DNA from: Candidatus Nitrospira allomarina
Lineage (GTDB): Bacteria; Nitrospirota; Nitrospiria; Nitrospirales; UBA8639
Length of the DNA stretch: 64,000 bases
Assembly (NCBI RefSeq): GCF_032050975.1
Contig: NZ_CP116967.1
Location: forward strand, 3,779,001 to 3,843,000
Direction: 5' to 3'
Shown here: positions 56,179 to 64,000 of the stretch, piece after piece
How the letters are laid out: every line of letters begins with the position of its first letter
Numbering within the stretch: position 1 is the stretch's first letter
Notes under the pieces: model-generated
The model's input: only the letters and a program-made list of their open reading frames with translations
Told to the model about the DNA's origin: nothing
Database searches by the model: none
Program-made: the position numbers and the translations under genes

Positions 56179-58456
56179 ACTTGACGCGCCCTCCACGTGC
56201 GCCGGCGGCATCCCCGCCATTCTCACTTCCCTCAAACATACCACGCACGAACTGGGTTTCATCCGAGGTGGCCAGGCCCTCCTCAAGGTTAATCAAAAGC
56301 AAGGATTTGATTGCCCGGGCTGCGGCTGGCCCGATCCGGATGGAGCCAGGGCCATCACCGAGTTTTGTGAAAACGGCGTCAAAGCCGTCGCCCATGAAGC
56401 CACGACCAACGTCATCACCAAAGAATTTTTCCAACGATATTCCCTTGAGCAACTGGGCAGGCAATCGGATTACTGGTTAGGACAGCAGGGACGCCTCATC
56501 CGTCCGATGATCAAACGGGCTGAGGATACACATTATCATCCCATCTCCTGGGACAACGCGTTTGACACCATCGCCGGGCACCTCAAAGACCTCGACGATC
56601 CCAACGAAGCCATCTTCTATACCTCCGGGCGCACCAGCAACGAAGCCGCCTTCCTCTATCAACTCTTCGCGCGACTCTATGGCACCAACAACCTGCCCGA
56701 TTCCTCCAATATGTGTCACGAGTCCAGCAGCGTGGCGTTAAAAGAAGTCATCGGCATCGGCAAAGCCACCGTCACGCTCGACGATTTCGACAAGGCCGAC
56801 GCGATCTTTATCCTGGGACAAAATCCCGGCACCAACCATCCGCGTATGCTCGCCACTCTACAAAAGGCCGCCAGGCGAGGCTGCCAGATCGTCAGCATCA
56901 ACCCGCTTCCCGAAGCGGGCACGACCCGGTTCATCCATCCGCAGGAAGTCACCCGCTGGCTGGGCCAGGGAACTCCAATCGCCACACTGTTTCTCCCCGT
57001 CAAAATCAACGGCGACGTGCCGCTGCTCAAAGGCATCATGAAGGAACTGCTCATGCGGGAAGCCAGGCAGCCGGGCTCCATCCTCGATCTGCCGTTCATT
57101 CAACACTGCACCGAAGGCTTCGACCACTTCGCCACCGTCCTCCTGAATCTGTCATGGGAGAAAATTGAGGAAGGCAGCGGCATTACACGCGAGGACATTC
57201 AAAAAGCGGCGGATATTGCTGCACAAGCCAACAGTATCATCTGCACCTGGGCCATGGGCATGACCCAACATAAAAACGCCGTGGCCAACATGCAGGAAAT
57301 CATCAACTTTCTCCTGCTGCGGGGCAACATCGGAAAACCAGGCGCAGGCCCCTGCCCCGTCCGTGGGCATAGCAATGTGCAGGGCGATCGCACCATGGGC
57401 ATCACCGAAAACCCCTCTCCTGAATTTCTGGATCGCCTCGAAAAGGTCTGTCACTTTCAGCCACCCACTAAAAGAGGATATGACGCGGTGCGAGGCATCA
57501 AGGCCATGCATGCAGGAAAAGCCCAGGTCTTCATCGCCCTCGGCGGCAACTTTCTTTCGGCCACGCCGGATACAGCCTATACCGCACAGGCGCTTTCACG
57601 CTGCCGCCTCACGGTCCACATCTCCACCAAACTCAATCGGGCCCACCTTGTCACCGGAACCGAGGCCCTGATCCTGCCAGCCCTGGGACGCACCGACAAG
57701 GATCTTCAAGATGACATCCCGCAATATGTTACGACGGAAAACACCATGGGTGTCGTCCAGACCTCACAGGGACGACTCGAGCCGGTATCCGAGTTCCTCA
57801 AAAGTGAAGTCGATATTATCGCCAGCCTCGCGAAGGCTACATTCAACAACAAAGAAGGGCCAGGGAACCACATCAACTGGGACGTACTGATTCACGATTA
57901 CGATGAGATTCGTCATCTCATCAGTCAGGTCGTCCCCGGCCATGATCACTACACAGAACGGGTTAACAAACCCGGCGGTTTCTATCTCGCCAATCCGATC
58001 CGCGATGCCCGGCAATTTCCCACTCGGTCGGGCAAAGCGCAGTTCACCGTCCACCCGATGCCGGACATACACCTTGAACCGGATCAATTGCTCATGATGA
58101 CCATTCGCAGTCACGATCAATACAACACAACCATCTATGGATTGGATGACCGATACCGGGGCATTCAAGCCGGACGACGGGTGGTATTCATGAATGAGCG
58201 CGATATGGAGGAGCGTTACTTAGCGAAAGGAGACCTGGTGGATATCGTCAGTCACCACAAAGGCCAGACACGAACAGCACCACATTTTGTCGTGGTCCCC
58301 TACCCTATCCCCCGTACCTGCACGGCGACCTATTTCCCCGAAGCCAACGTGCTCATCCCCATCGACAGCGTGGCAGACAAAAGCAACACGCCGACCTCCA
58401 AATCCATCGTTGTCACTATCCATCCCACCACACTCATTCCTCCTTCCCACACTTAG
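56099..58456 (+). CDS. FdhF/YdeP-family molybdopterin oxidoreductase
   Basis: A 785-residue molybdoenzyme of the FdhF/YdeP family, related to formate dehydrogenase alpha subunits. An N-terminal Cys72-P-G-Cys75-G-W motif is typical of the family. Cys206 in NMCHESSS stands at the usual molybdenum-ligand position, so it is the cysteine rather than the selenocysteine form. The remaining molybdopterin-binding motifs follow, including LGQNPGTNHPRM and GHSNVQGDRTMG. Formate is a guess; the E. coli relative YdeP has no proven substrate. GTG 56099 is the start, with AGAGG six bases before it, inside the end of fdhD (80-base overlap), so the pair is surely co-transcribed. No signal for export, so it is cytoplasmic. 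Confidence 0.9.
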   Translation: MDEQRDIPEAPSTPTWNIPIEDGHDLKLDAPSTCAGGIPAILTSLKHTTHELGFIRGGQALLKVNQKQGFDCPGCGWPDPDGARAITEFCENGVKAVAHEATTNVITKEFFQRYSLEQLGRQSDYWLGQQGRLIRPMIKRAEDTHYHPISWDNAFDTIAGHLKDLDDPNEAIFYTSGRTSNEAAFLYQLFARLYGTNNLPDSSNMCHESSSVALKEVIGIGKATVTLDDFDKADAIFILGQNPGTNHPRMLATLQKAARRGCQIVSINPLPEAGTTRFIHPQEVTRWLGQGTPIATLFLPVKINGDVPLLKGIMKELLMREARQPGSILDLPFIQHCTEGFDHFATVLLNLSWEKIEEGSGITREDIQKAADIAAQANSIICTWAMGMTQHKNAVANMQEIINFLLLRGNIGKPGAGPCPVRGHSNVQGDRTMGITENPSPEFLDRLEKVCHFQPPTKRGYDAVRGIKAMHAGKAQVFIALGGNFLSATPDTAYTAQALSRCRLTVHISTKLNRAHLVTGTEALILPALGRTDKDLQDDIPQYVTTENTMGVVQTSQGRLEPVSEFLKSEVDIIASLAKATFNNKEGPGNHINWDVLIHDYDEIRHLISQVVPGHDHYTERVNKPGGFYLANPIRDARQFPTRSGKAQFTVHPMPDIHLEPDQLLMMTIRSHDQYNTTIYGLDDRYRGIQAGRRVVFMNERDMEERYLAKGDLVDIVSHHKGQTRTAPHFVVVPYPIPRTCTATYFPEANVLIPIDSVADKSNTPTSKSIVVTIHPTTLIPPSHT

Positions 58457-58698
58457 ACGGTCAAACACACAAGAGCCCTTTAAAAGGTTTTCATTCTGAT
58501 GTTTCCGAAGGATCCGGCTCGGCCTTAAGCGGTTCGCATTGGGCAAAGGTGTTCCCTAGCCGGAAGTAGACCGATTCCAGGCGGCCAAACGGAAGTATAT
58601 GATTTTGGTGGCCTCATCGAACATGAAATAGACCTCGTCTACAAAACCCAAGAAAAAACTTTGAGGCTCCGGTTCATCGCGCCCGTGTGCGACGTTTC

Positions 58699-59217
58699 CT
58701 ATTTCTTCTTCCTCGCCTTCGAATTCATGGGTGAGCCGTTGTTGGGAGACATCCCCGCCTTTTCCAGGAGTTGATCTTTCCGTTTCATGACCTGCTCGTA
58801 CAAACGGTCCCAGTCGATATCCCGCTTTTCTGCTTTGGGCAACATTTCTTCCTCTTCTTCTTTAATATGATGTTTGCACAATTCACCGAGTACGGAAACT
58901 TTGGCGTCATAACGTTCGGCGGCGGGCTTCATCTTTTTGAGTTCTCCGATAACAGCATGCACGACATGGTGCTCTTCGATCGCCTCATCCATAAGATCTC
59001 CGTCATTCATTTTCGGGCGGATGGCCGGATAGATGAGTTTCTCTTCCAACTCCGCGTGGATTTCCAGCTCCGTCAATATCGTGTCGACGATCTCTTGTTT
59101 CTCTTGGGCCTTATTTGTTTTTTCAAATTTTTTAAAAAGCCCTTTGACTTTTTTGTGGTCTTTTCGAAGCATGTCTGTGACTTGTGCTGCCTGAGCTTTC
59201 AGAGTCTTTGTGGCCAT
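58699..59217 (-). CDS. Hemerythrin HHE cation-binding domain protein
   Basis: A 172-residue protein of the hemerythrin-like family, which binds a di-iron centre and senses or stores oxygen, nitric oxide or iron. The helices carry the ligand pattern: DHKKVKGLF, HAELEEKLIYPAI, EEHHVVHAVIGEL and HHIKEEEEEMLP. A lysine-rich C-terminal tail follows. The ATG has AAAGGAGA before it. It converges on the FdhF-like gene, not an operon with it. Its exact role is unknown. Confidence 0.9.
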   Translation of the reverse strand: MATKTLKAQAAQVTDMLRKDHKKVKGLFKKFEKTNKAQEKQEIVDTILTELEIHAELEEKLIYPAIRPKMNDGDLMDEAIEEHHVVHAVIGELKKMKPAAERYDAKVSVLGELCKHHIKEEEEEMLPKAEKRDIDWDRLYEQVMKRKDQLLEKAGMSPNNGSPMNSKARKKK

Positions 59218-59548
59218 GGACGACTTCTCCTTTTAGTAATATTGTGAATTTATCACTCGCGCTATCTTTGTTATTGATCTATATCAGGAGAATGTCATCC
59301 GCCCAATGTATAAAACGCGTGAGGTGGCCTATCTTTTGTTCAAAGGCCTTGAGGATCTGCAATTCCCGACAGCCTATGCTTTGCGAGCGGTGGGTCTCTT
59401 TCGTCTGCGTGAGGTGGTGCATTGGGAAGAATAGCGCCTCTCCCTCCCCTTCCATTTCTCTTTGAAATAAGTCATCCTTTGTAAGGAATGGGATCCAAGA
59501 TTGAGGAATGCATTCACAATCAACATCTTGTTTGTCTATACTGTGAGG
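59218..59548. other. Divergent intergenic region
   Basis: About 330 bases between the hemerythrin gene and the small membrane protein gene. No gene, but a good promoter at its right end is listed separately. Confidence 0.4.
59513..59542 (+). promoter_or_regulatory. Promoter likely giving a leaderless mRNA
   Basis: TTCACA (59513-59518, five of six) and TATACT (59537-59542, five of six) are 18 bases apart. The predicted transcription start falls at about 59549, which is the A of the ATG of the small membrane protein, so the mRNA would lack a leader. Confidence 0.5.
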
Positions 59549-59791
59549 ATGGCGCTTCCTTCCGATTTATCCTTTTCCGATTCTCTGAAGAGTGATCGGC
59601 GACAGGCTTTCTACGAACACCATAAACGTATCGCTCTGGCCATGATTCTTATCGTGTTTTTGCTCCCCTTGATCGGGGTGTTCATGAGTGGATTGTCCGG
59701 GGCCATATCAGGGGTCGTGATTTCCGTGTTGTCTTTTTATCTGACACCCTACGCCTTATTGAAACTGGGACAATGGTTCGTCCACTCCTGA
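59549..59791 (+). CDS. Small two-helix membrane protein
   Basis: An 80-residue protein. A short charged cytosolic N-terminus (KSDRRQAFYEHHKRIALA) precedes two hydrophobic helices (about 35-54 and 55-72). Not recognised; it resembles small stress or scaffold membrane proteins only in layout. The start at 59549 is chosen over an upstream TTG at 59501 because of the promoter position and protein layout. No Shine-Dalgarno is placed for it; GTGAGG abuts the ATG. Confidence 0.6.
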   Translation: MALPSDLSFSDSLKSDRRQAFYEHHKRIALAMILIVFLLPLIGVFMSGLSGAISGVVISVLSFYLTPYALLKLGQWFVHS

Positions 59792-59928
59792 TGCCCGGTC
59801 CCAATGAGCCAGGGTGCCATCTTTCAACAATGGAAAATATTCGGCAGGGTTGGGCAAAGCAAATAATCTGTACCTGAATTGTTAATCGGGTGCTTTGATG
59901 GGGGTTTACAGTTTCCCCTTCCCGACTT

Positions 59929-61299
59929 TTACATTGGAGGGGGAGTAGGAGATCGAAAGGAGCCTGCGGTTGGGCTTTGGGTGCTGAAGTAGCGCGTTGT
60001 TTCCTGTTTAATAATCTTTGCCAATAACAGCAATCCGATGAGATTCGGAATGGCCATCATGCCGTTCATGACATCGGACACATTCCAAACCAATTCCAAT
60101 CTGGACGTGGCACCGACCAGGACCACCGTCACAAAGATCACGCGGTAATACACGATGGCCCCCGGCCCCATCAGATACTCAATGGCTTTCTCCCCATAAT
60201 AATTCCATCCGATCAAGGTCGAATAGGCAAATAGGGTAATGGAGAGGGTGACAATGAGTTCTCCCGTGTGGCCCAGGGTTTCCCCGAAACTTGCGCTGGT
60301 AAGTTGAGCCGCATCAACACCGTGTGTCCATGGAGTCGCGGTCAGGATAATCAACGCCGTCATACTGCAGACGACCAGGGTATCAATGAAGGTCTGCGTC
60401 ATACTGACCAGTGCCTGCCGGACCGGATCGTCTGTCCGTGCGGCGGCGGCGGCAATGGGCGCGGAGCCCAAACCGGATTCATTCGAAAACACTCCTCTTG
60501 CTAACCCATAGCGCATGGCGGCGGCCATCGTGGCACCGGCAAACCCGCCTCCTGCCGCAATCGGGTTCCAGGCGTGATAGAGGATACTCGCGAAAGCCTG
60601 TGGAATCTCCGTCACATGCAGGGCCAGGACGACCAGGGCTGACGTGACATACCCCACGATCATGAATGGCACCAGCACCGAGGTAAACCGGCCAATGGAT
60701 GTAATGCCGCCCAATATCACAAGCCCGGTCATTCCCATCAACACCACGCCGGTGACCCAGGGTTGGACCTGAAAGGTCGACTCAAGAATGCCGGCCACGG
60801 CATTGGCCTGCGTCATGTTGCCGATGCCAAACGCCGCACAGGCCGTGAACAAAGCAAAGAACCAGCCTAACCAGGGCAGCCCGGCACCGTTGGCTAGATA
60901 ATACATGGGCCCGCCACGCATCCCGTATGCCCCCTGCTCACGGTATTTCACCGCCAGCACAGCTTCGCCATATTTGGTGGCCATGCCCACCAGGCCGGTC
61001 ATCCACATCCAAAAGACGGCACCGGGCCCGCCGAGCGTGATCGCGGCGGCCACGCCGACAATATTTCCGATGCCCACAGTGGCTGATAAGGCCGTCATGA
61101 GCGCCGCGAAATGGCTGATGTCGCCATTGCCACCCGGTTCTTTGTGAAAAATTAATTTCAGGGCATGCGGCAGGACACGAAACTGCAAGCCCTTCAACAG
61201 TATGGTCAGATACAACCCGGTGCCGACCAACAGAAGCAACATGGGCGGACCCCACACCCATCCGGCTATGGTTGCTACGAAAGATTCAAAGAAGTCCAT
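59929..61299 (-). CDS. AGCS-family sodium/alanine (glycine) symporter
   Basis: A 456-residue inner-membrane transporter with about ten hydrophobic helices. The AGCS signature is clear: GIGNIVGVAAAITLGGPGAV, then FWMWMTGLVGMATKYGE, and GVFSNESGLGSAPIAAAA further on. The family imports alanine, glycine or related amino acids with sodium. The first hydrophobic stretch begins right at the N-terminus. ATG 61299 follows GAAGG. It stands alone, so the substrate is not narrowed by neighbours. Confidence 0.92.
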   Translation of the reverse strand: MDFFESFVATIAGWVWGPPMLLLLVGTGLYLTILLKGLQFRVLPHALKLIFHKEPGGNGDISHFAALMTALSATVGIGNIVGVAAAITLGGPGAVFWMWMTGLVGMATKYGEAVLAVKYREQGAYGMRGGPMYYLANGAGLPWLGWFFALFTACAAFGIGNMTQANAVAGILESTFQVQPWVTGVVLMGMTGLVILGGITSIGRFTSVLVPFMIVGYVTSALVVLALHVTEIPQAFASILYHAWNPIAAGGGFAGATMAAAMRYGLARGVFSNESGLGSAPIAAAAARTDDPVRQALVSMTQTFIDTLVVCSMTALIILTATPWTHGVDAAQLTSASFGETLGHTGELIVTLSITLFAYSTLIGWNYYGEKAIEYLMGPGAIVYYRVIFVTVVLVGATSRLELVWNVSDVMNGMMAIPNLIGLLLLAKIIKQETTRYFSTQSPTAGSFRSPTPPPM

Positions 61300-61638
61300 G
61301 GGGCCTTCTCCAATAGCGGAAAGGTCTGAGATAAGGGCTCGAAGAGATTCTCATCAGCAATGGCACGCCCACCTCTGACACGGCATAGGCGGCGGAATTG
61401 TTTGCAGGAAATAAACAGTGAAACGTCGTGCGTTGAACTGTCAGGAACGGGAAAGAGGAATAATTGCGAGGCACCGCTTATTCTACCAATGAGGTGCATT
61501 GTGTAAACAGGCCTGGTGTTAATCGTTGTGGCATGGCACTTCACAGAAATGAGGCGTGCCCCGTGCAGGGTAAAACTTTCAATGGGGCATTCACACATTT
61601 TTTGACGAACACCCCCACCCGGCAAGACCCTCGCCAAC

Positions 61639-61752
61639 TTGTCATGCTGAGCCCATGGCGAAGCATCTGTGCCAAAATTGACGATAGCACGGCTCAGCAA
61701 GATCCTTTCTTCCACCTTGCCCTGACTTTTGCCGAATGGGTCAGGATGACAA
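61639..61752. repeat. Diverged copy of the dispersed palindromic repeat
   Basis: The left end TGTCATGCTGAGCCCATGGC, then GAAGCATCTGTG, and the right end AGATCCTTTC...GGGTCAGGATGACA match the full copy at 44721-44808, with a longer and different centre. Confidence 0.65.
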
Positions 61753-61832
61753 CGCTCATGGGATACCGGGATGTTAGGTATGATCAGAACGGGGATATCA
61801 ACAATGATTTTCTATCGGAAACATTGAGGGTT

Positions 61833-61887
61833 GGTGCAAAAGTTGGAGACGAAAAAGAATGTGAATTCTTTTGAGATGATTTGCACC
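61833..61887. repeat. Nested inverted repeat, possible structured RNA
   Basis: An outer stem GGTGCAAA (61833-61840) with TTTGCACC (61880-61887) encloses an inner stem AAAAGAAT (61853-61860) with ATTCTTTT (61865-61872) around a GTGA loop. Both stems are perfect over eight pairs. It lies about 80 bases beyond the dispersed repeat copy. No known RNA family is recognised. Confidence 0.5.
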
Positions 61888-62102
61888 AGCATCCCTTTGA
61901 CTTCTCGCCAATGACAGCCATCACATAAAAAGCTTTGATTTTTGGCGTCGGCAAAATGCAGACCATGAGAAAAATTTTTCATCCCCAAATTTTGTGTATA
62001 ACCTGGTGAATACTGTCATGCATTGCGTGTTTTTCTAAGGAATAAAAAGGAAATGAGCAGATTGCCTCTGTTTTAAGCATTGTATAAAGATTTTTTTATG
62101 CC

Positions 62103-62128
62103 CCTACAGGCAGTGGTGTAGGTTTTTT
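62103..62128 (+). terminator. Terminator-like hairpin in intergenic region
   Basis: CCTACA and TGTAGG pair around GGCAGTGG (62103-62122) and are followed by six Ts (62123-62128). No plus-strand gene ends before it. It may end a short RNA transcribed from about 61.9-62.1 kb. The phosphoglucomutase start is 360 bases further on. Confidence 0.45.
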
Positions 62129-62487
62129 GGCGTAGGAGTAAAGGTAGAAATAGGACTTTTTTTCTTGACATGCGTCTCCATACCGATGCCCATTGATGTC
62201 CGTCAAAAAGAATACGCTGTCAATGATTTTCTTATCCACAGAATTTCTTTAAAGATGTTGATAAGACGGCCATGATGTCTGAGATTTTCAGGCCTTCGGT
62301 GAGGATTCATCCCTGCAGAACCAATCCCAAACGGAGTCGAAGTCTGCACCCGATTCCTGGACACCGCCAGGTTGGCATGGGAAAGAATGAAGGCTTTGAA
62401 TCCTCTGATGAATCTCGGTAAGGTAGGCCTCCCTCGCTGAAAGCAGGAGATAACACATACATCCATATTGAACGCGGAGCGATCACC

Positions 62488-64000
62488 ATGAAGGTCAGTG
62501 CCCTTGCAGGAAAACCCACCCAACCGTCCATGCTCGCCAACATCCCCCGGCTGATCACCGCCTATTACACGGGACGGCCTGACCCGTCGGTACCGGAACA
62601 ACGGGTCGCTTTCGGCACATCGGGACACCGCGGCTCCTCCTTAAAGCTTTCCTTTAATGAAGCGCATATCCTGGCCACCACCCAAGCCATCTGCCTGTAT
62701 CGTCAACAACAGCATATTGACGGCCCTCTCTTTTTAGGCATGGATACCCACGCGCTTTCGGAACCTGCCCTCGCAAGCACGCTCGAAGTACTCGCCGCCA
62801 ATGGTGTGGTCGTGATGGTAGACCGCGATAACGGGTACACCCCGACACCGGTTATTTCCCATGCCATTCTGACCTACAACCGTGATCGAAAAACGGGATT
62901 GGCCGATGGCATTGTCATCACGCCCTCGCACAATCCGCCTGAAGACGGTGGTTTCAAATACAACCCGCCCCATGGCGGGCCGGCTGATGCCGACGTGACC
63001 ACCTGGATCGAGAAACAGGCGAACGCGTTGCTGGCCGATGACCTGCGCGGAGTTCAGCGCGTTTCGTATGAGAAGGCACGACGCGCCTCAACCACACACA
63101 AGCATGATTATGTCGGCGCATATGTTGACGATCTGGGCGCCGTGATCGATATGGAGGCCATCCGCGACGCGAAGTTGTCCATTGGAGTGGATCCCCTCGG
63201 CGGAGCAGGGGTGGACTATTGGGGACCCATCACCGAGCGTTACGGATTCCCGGTCACGGTCGTGCATGAAGACGTGGATCCGACCTTTCGCTTCATGAAT
63301 CTGGACTGGGATGGGAAGATTCGGATGGACTGTTCCTCACCCTACGCCATGGCCGGACTGATTGCCTTGAAAGACCGGTTCGACATTGCCTTCGCCAACG
63401 ATACCGACCATGATCGGCATGGAATCGTTACGCGCACGGCGGGCCTGATGAATCCCAATCACTATCTCGCGGTGTCTATTTCATATCTGTTTACCCAACG
63501 CTCCGGCTGGCGGAAGGATGCCGCCGTCGGAAAGACGGTGGTGAGTAGCAGCATGATCGATCGAGTGGCCGCCAAGATTGGTCGGCGTCTCGTTGAAGTG
63601 CCGGTCGGATTCAAATGGTTTGTAGATGGACTGCTTGACGGGTCCGTCGGTTTTGGAGGAGAAGAGAGTGCCGGCGCATCCTTTTTGCGTCATGACGGAA
63701 CCGTGTGGACGACCGATAAAGACGGCATCATTCTGGATCTATTGGCAGCAGAAATGATGGCCAAAACGGGTCGCGATCCCAGCCAACTCTACCTGGACCT
63801 CACCAAGGAATTAGGCGTCCCGGTCTACCAGCGCATCGATGCCCCGGCCACACCGGCGCAGAAGGCTATACTCAAAATACTTTCACCAGAGCAGATTCAA
63901 GCGACCGAACTGGCAGGGGAAAAGATTACCGGCATTCTGACCTCGGCACCGGGAACCGGCAGTGCCCTTGGGGGGCTGAAAGTCATGACGGAAAACGGAT
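62488..64000 (+). CDS. pgm: Phosphoglucomutase (alpha-D-glucose phosphate-specific), partial at window end
   Basis: The first 504 codons of a phosphoglucomutase that is open to the right edge; the full enzyme is usually about 545 residues, so about 40 are missing. It interconverts glucose-1-phosphate and glucose-6-phosphate, linking glycolysis with glycogen and nucleotide-sugar synthesis. The N-terminus has [12 protein letters not shown], the active-site Ser is in [12 protein letters not shown], the metal-binding motif is [10 protein letters not shown], and the sugar-binding [11 protein letters not shown] is present. ATG 62488 has GGAG eight bases upstream. The UDP-glucose used by the glucan synthase at the window start needs such an enzyme, but the two are far apart. 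Confidence 0.93.
   Translation, partial: MKVSALAGKPTQPSMLANIPRLITAYYTGRPDPSVPEQRVAFGTSGHRGSSLKLSFNEAHILATTQAICLYRQQQHIDGPLFLGMDTHALSEPALASTLEVLAANGVVVMVDRDNGYTPTPVISHAILTYNRDRKTGLADGIVITPSHNPPEDGGFKYNPPHGGPADADVTTWIEKQANALLADDLRGVQRVSYEKARRASTTHKHDYVGAYVDDLGAVIDMEAIRDAKLSIGVDPLGGAGVDYWGPITERYGFPVTVVHEDVDPTFRFMNLDWDGKIRMDCSSPYAMAGLIALKDRFDIAFANDTDHDRHGIVTRTAGLMNPNHYLAVSISYLFTQRSGWRKDAAVGKTVVSSSMIDRVAAKIGRRLVEVPVGFKWFVDGLLDGSVGFGGEESAGASFLRHDGTVWTTDKDGIILDLLAAEMMAKTGRDPSQLYLDLTKELGVPVYQRIDAPATPAQKAILKILSPEQIQATELAGEKITGILTSAPGTGSALGGLKVMTENG

Larger units (their letters stand above)
61300..62487. other. Long intergenic region with repeats and hairpins
   Basis: About 1.2 kb between the symporter and phosphoglucomutase genes, divergent. 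It holds a diverged copy of the dispersed repeat, a nested inverted repeat and a terminator-like hairpin, each listed separately. Short frames here overlap the repeats and are not supported as genes. A TTGACA at 62165-62170 has no good -10 partner. Confidence 0.5.

Noticed and set aside
58520-58698. A minus-strand frame reading like coding sequence (FFLGFVDEVYFMFDEATKII) just after the hemerythrin gene
   Set aside because: It has no start codon or ribosome site and no family I recognise. It may be a remnant of a small gene, but I cannot support it.
61464-61874. A 136-codon plus-strand frame in the symporter-pgm gap
   Set aside because: It runs through the diverged repeat copy and the nested inverted repeat; no ribosome site and no family.
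62053-62076. A seven-codon frame (MSRLPLF) ahead of the hairpin at 62103, as a leader peptide
   Set aside because: The GGA lies only one or two bases before the ATG, too close for initiation, and the next gene is 400 bases away.
1-64000. tRNA, rRNA, CRISPR array, prophage or integrase genes
   Set aside because: No tRNA T-loop pattern in a cloverleaf context, no repeat-spacer array and no integrase or transposase frame was seen on reading the window. A dedicated scan (tRNAscan-SE, CRISPR finder) would settle this.

Overview
The window reads as chromosomal DNA of a Gram-negative bacterium, most likely phylum Nitrospirota and plausibly genus Nitrospira. This is inferred from lipoprotein and Slp-type outer-membrane genes, moderate GC, dense two-component signalling and the overall flavour of the proteins. 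There is no rRNA, tRNA, nxr or other lineage marker here, so the taxonomy is a guess. I found no CRISPR array, intact insertion sequence, prophage or integrase.

Layout. 1-9.2 kb: a small lipoprotein, then a very large minus-strand cyclic beta-1,2-glucan synthase. 9.8-18.4 kb: a copper-exporting P1B ATPase with a YHS domain and two heavy-metal-binding repeats, a small potassium channel, a SWIM/SNF2 helicase and a secreted cupredoxin. 18.9-30.3 kb: a signalling block. It holds an ammonium transporter fused to a hybrid histidine kinase, a flavin-family protein, an Slp lipoprotein, a lone CheY-like receiver, and a periplasmic binding protein paired with a second hybrid kinase of the same C-terminal architecture. 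Two decayed genes lie in the gaps: a VIT1/CCC1-like transporter fragment and a Glu/Leu/Phe dehydrogenase fragment. 30.6-47 kb: mostly housekeeping and small genes (Sel1 protein, ABC-F ATPase, geranylgeranyl-reductase-like flavoprotein, STAS protein, S1C protease, Mug glycosylase, TPR protein, BaiN-like flavoprotein, PrmA, a membrane-anchored MutS-like ATPase, a zinc-ribbon protein, a lipoprotein). 46-54.9 kb: a VanZ-like protein coupled to an Lhr helicase, an SGNH hydrolase and an SDR/NmrA-like protein. 55.2-64 kb: fdhD overlapping an FdhF/YdeP-type molybdoenzyme, a hemerythrin protein, a small membrane protein with a likely leaderless mRNA, an AGCS sodium/amino-acid symporter, a 1.2 kb intergenic stretch with repeats and hairpins, and the 5' part of a phosphoglucomutase gene that runs off the window.

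How it fits together. The most distinctive content is the signalling block. One kinase senses through an intact Amt channel domain and the other probably through a periplasmic binding protein. Both end in REC-REC-HPt, so both should feed phosphoryl groups to an external response regulator. None with a DNA-binding domain is in the window; the lone CheY-like receiver between them is a candidate partner. The remnant of an amino-acid/glutamate dehydrogenase next to the ammonium sensor hints that nitrogen metabolism has been remodelled here. A dispersed palindromic repeat family (one full copy, one diverged copy, one half copy) sits in three intergenic gaps.
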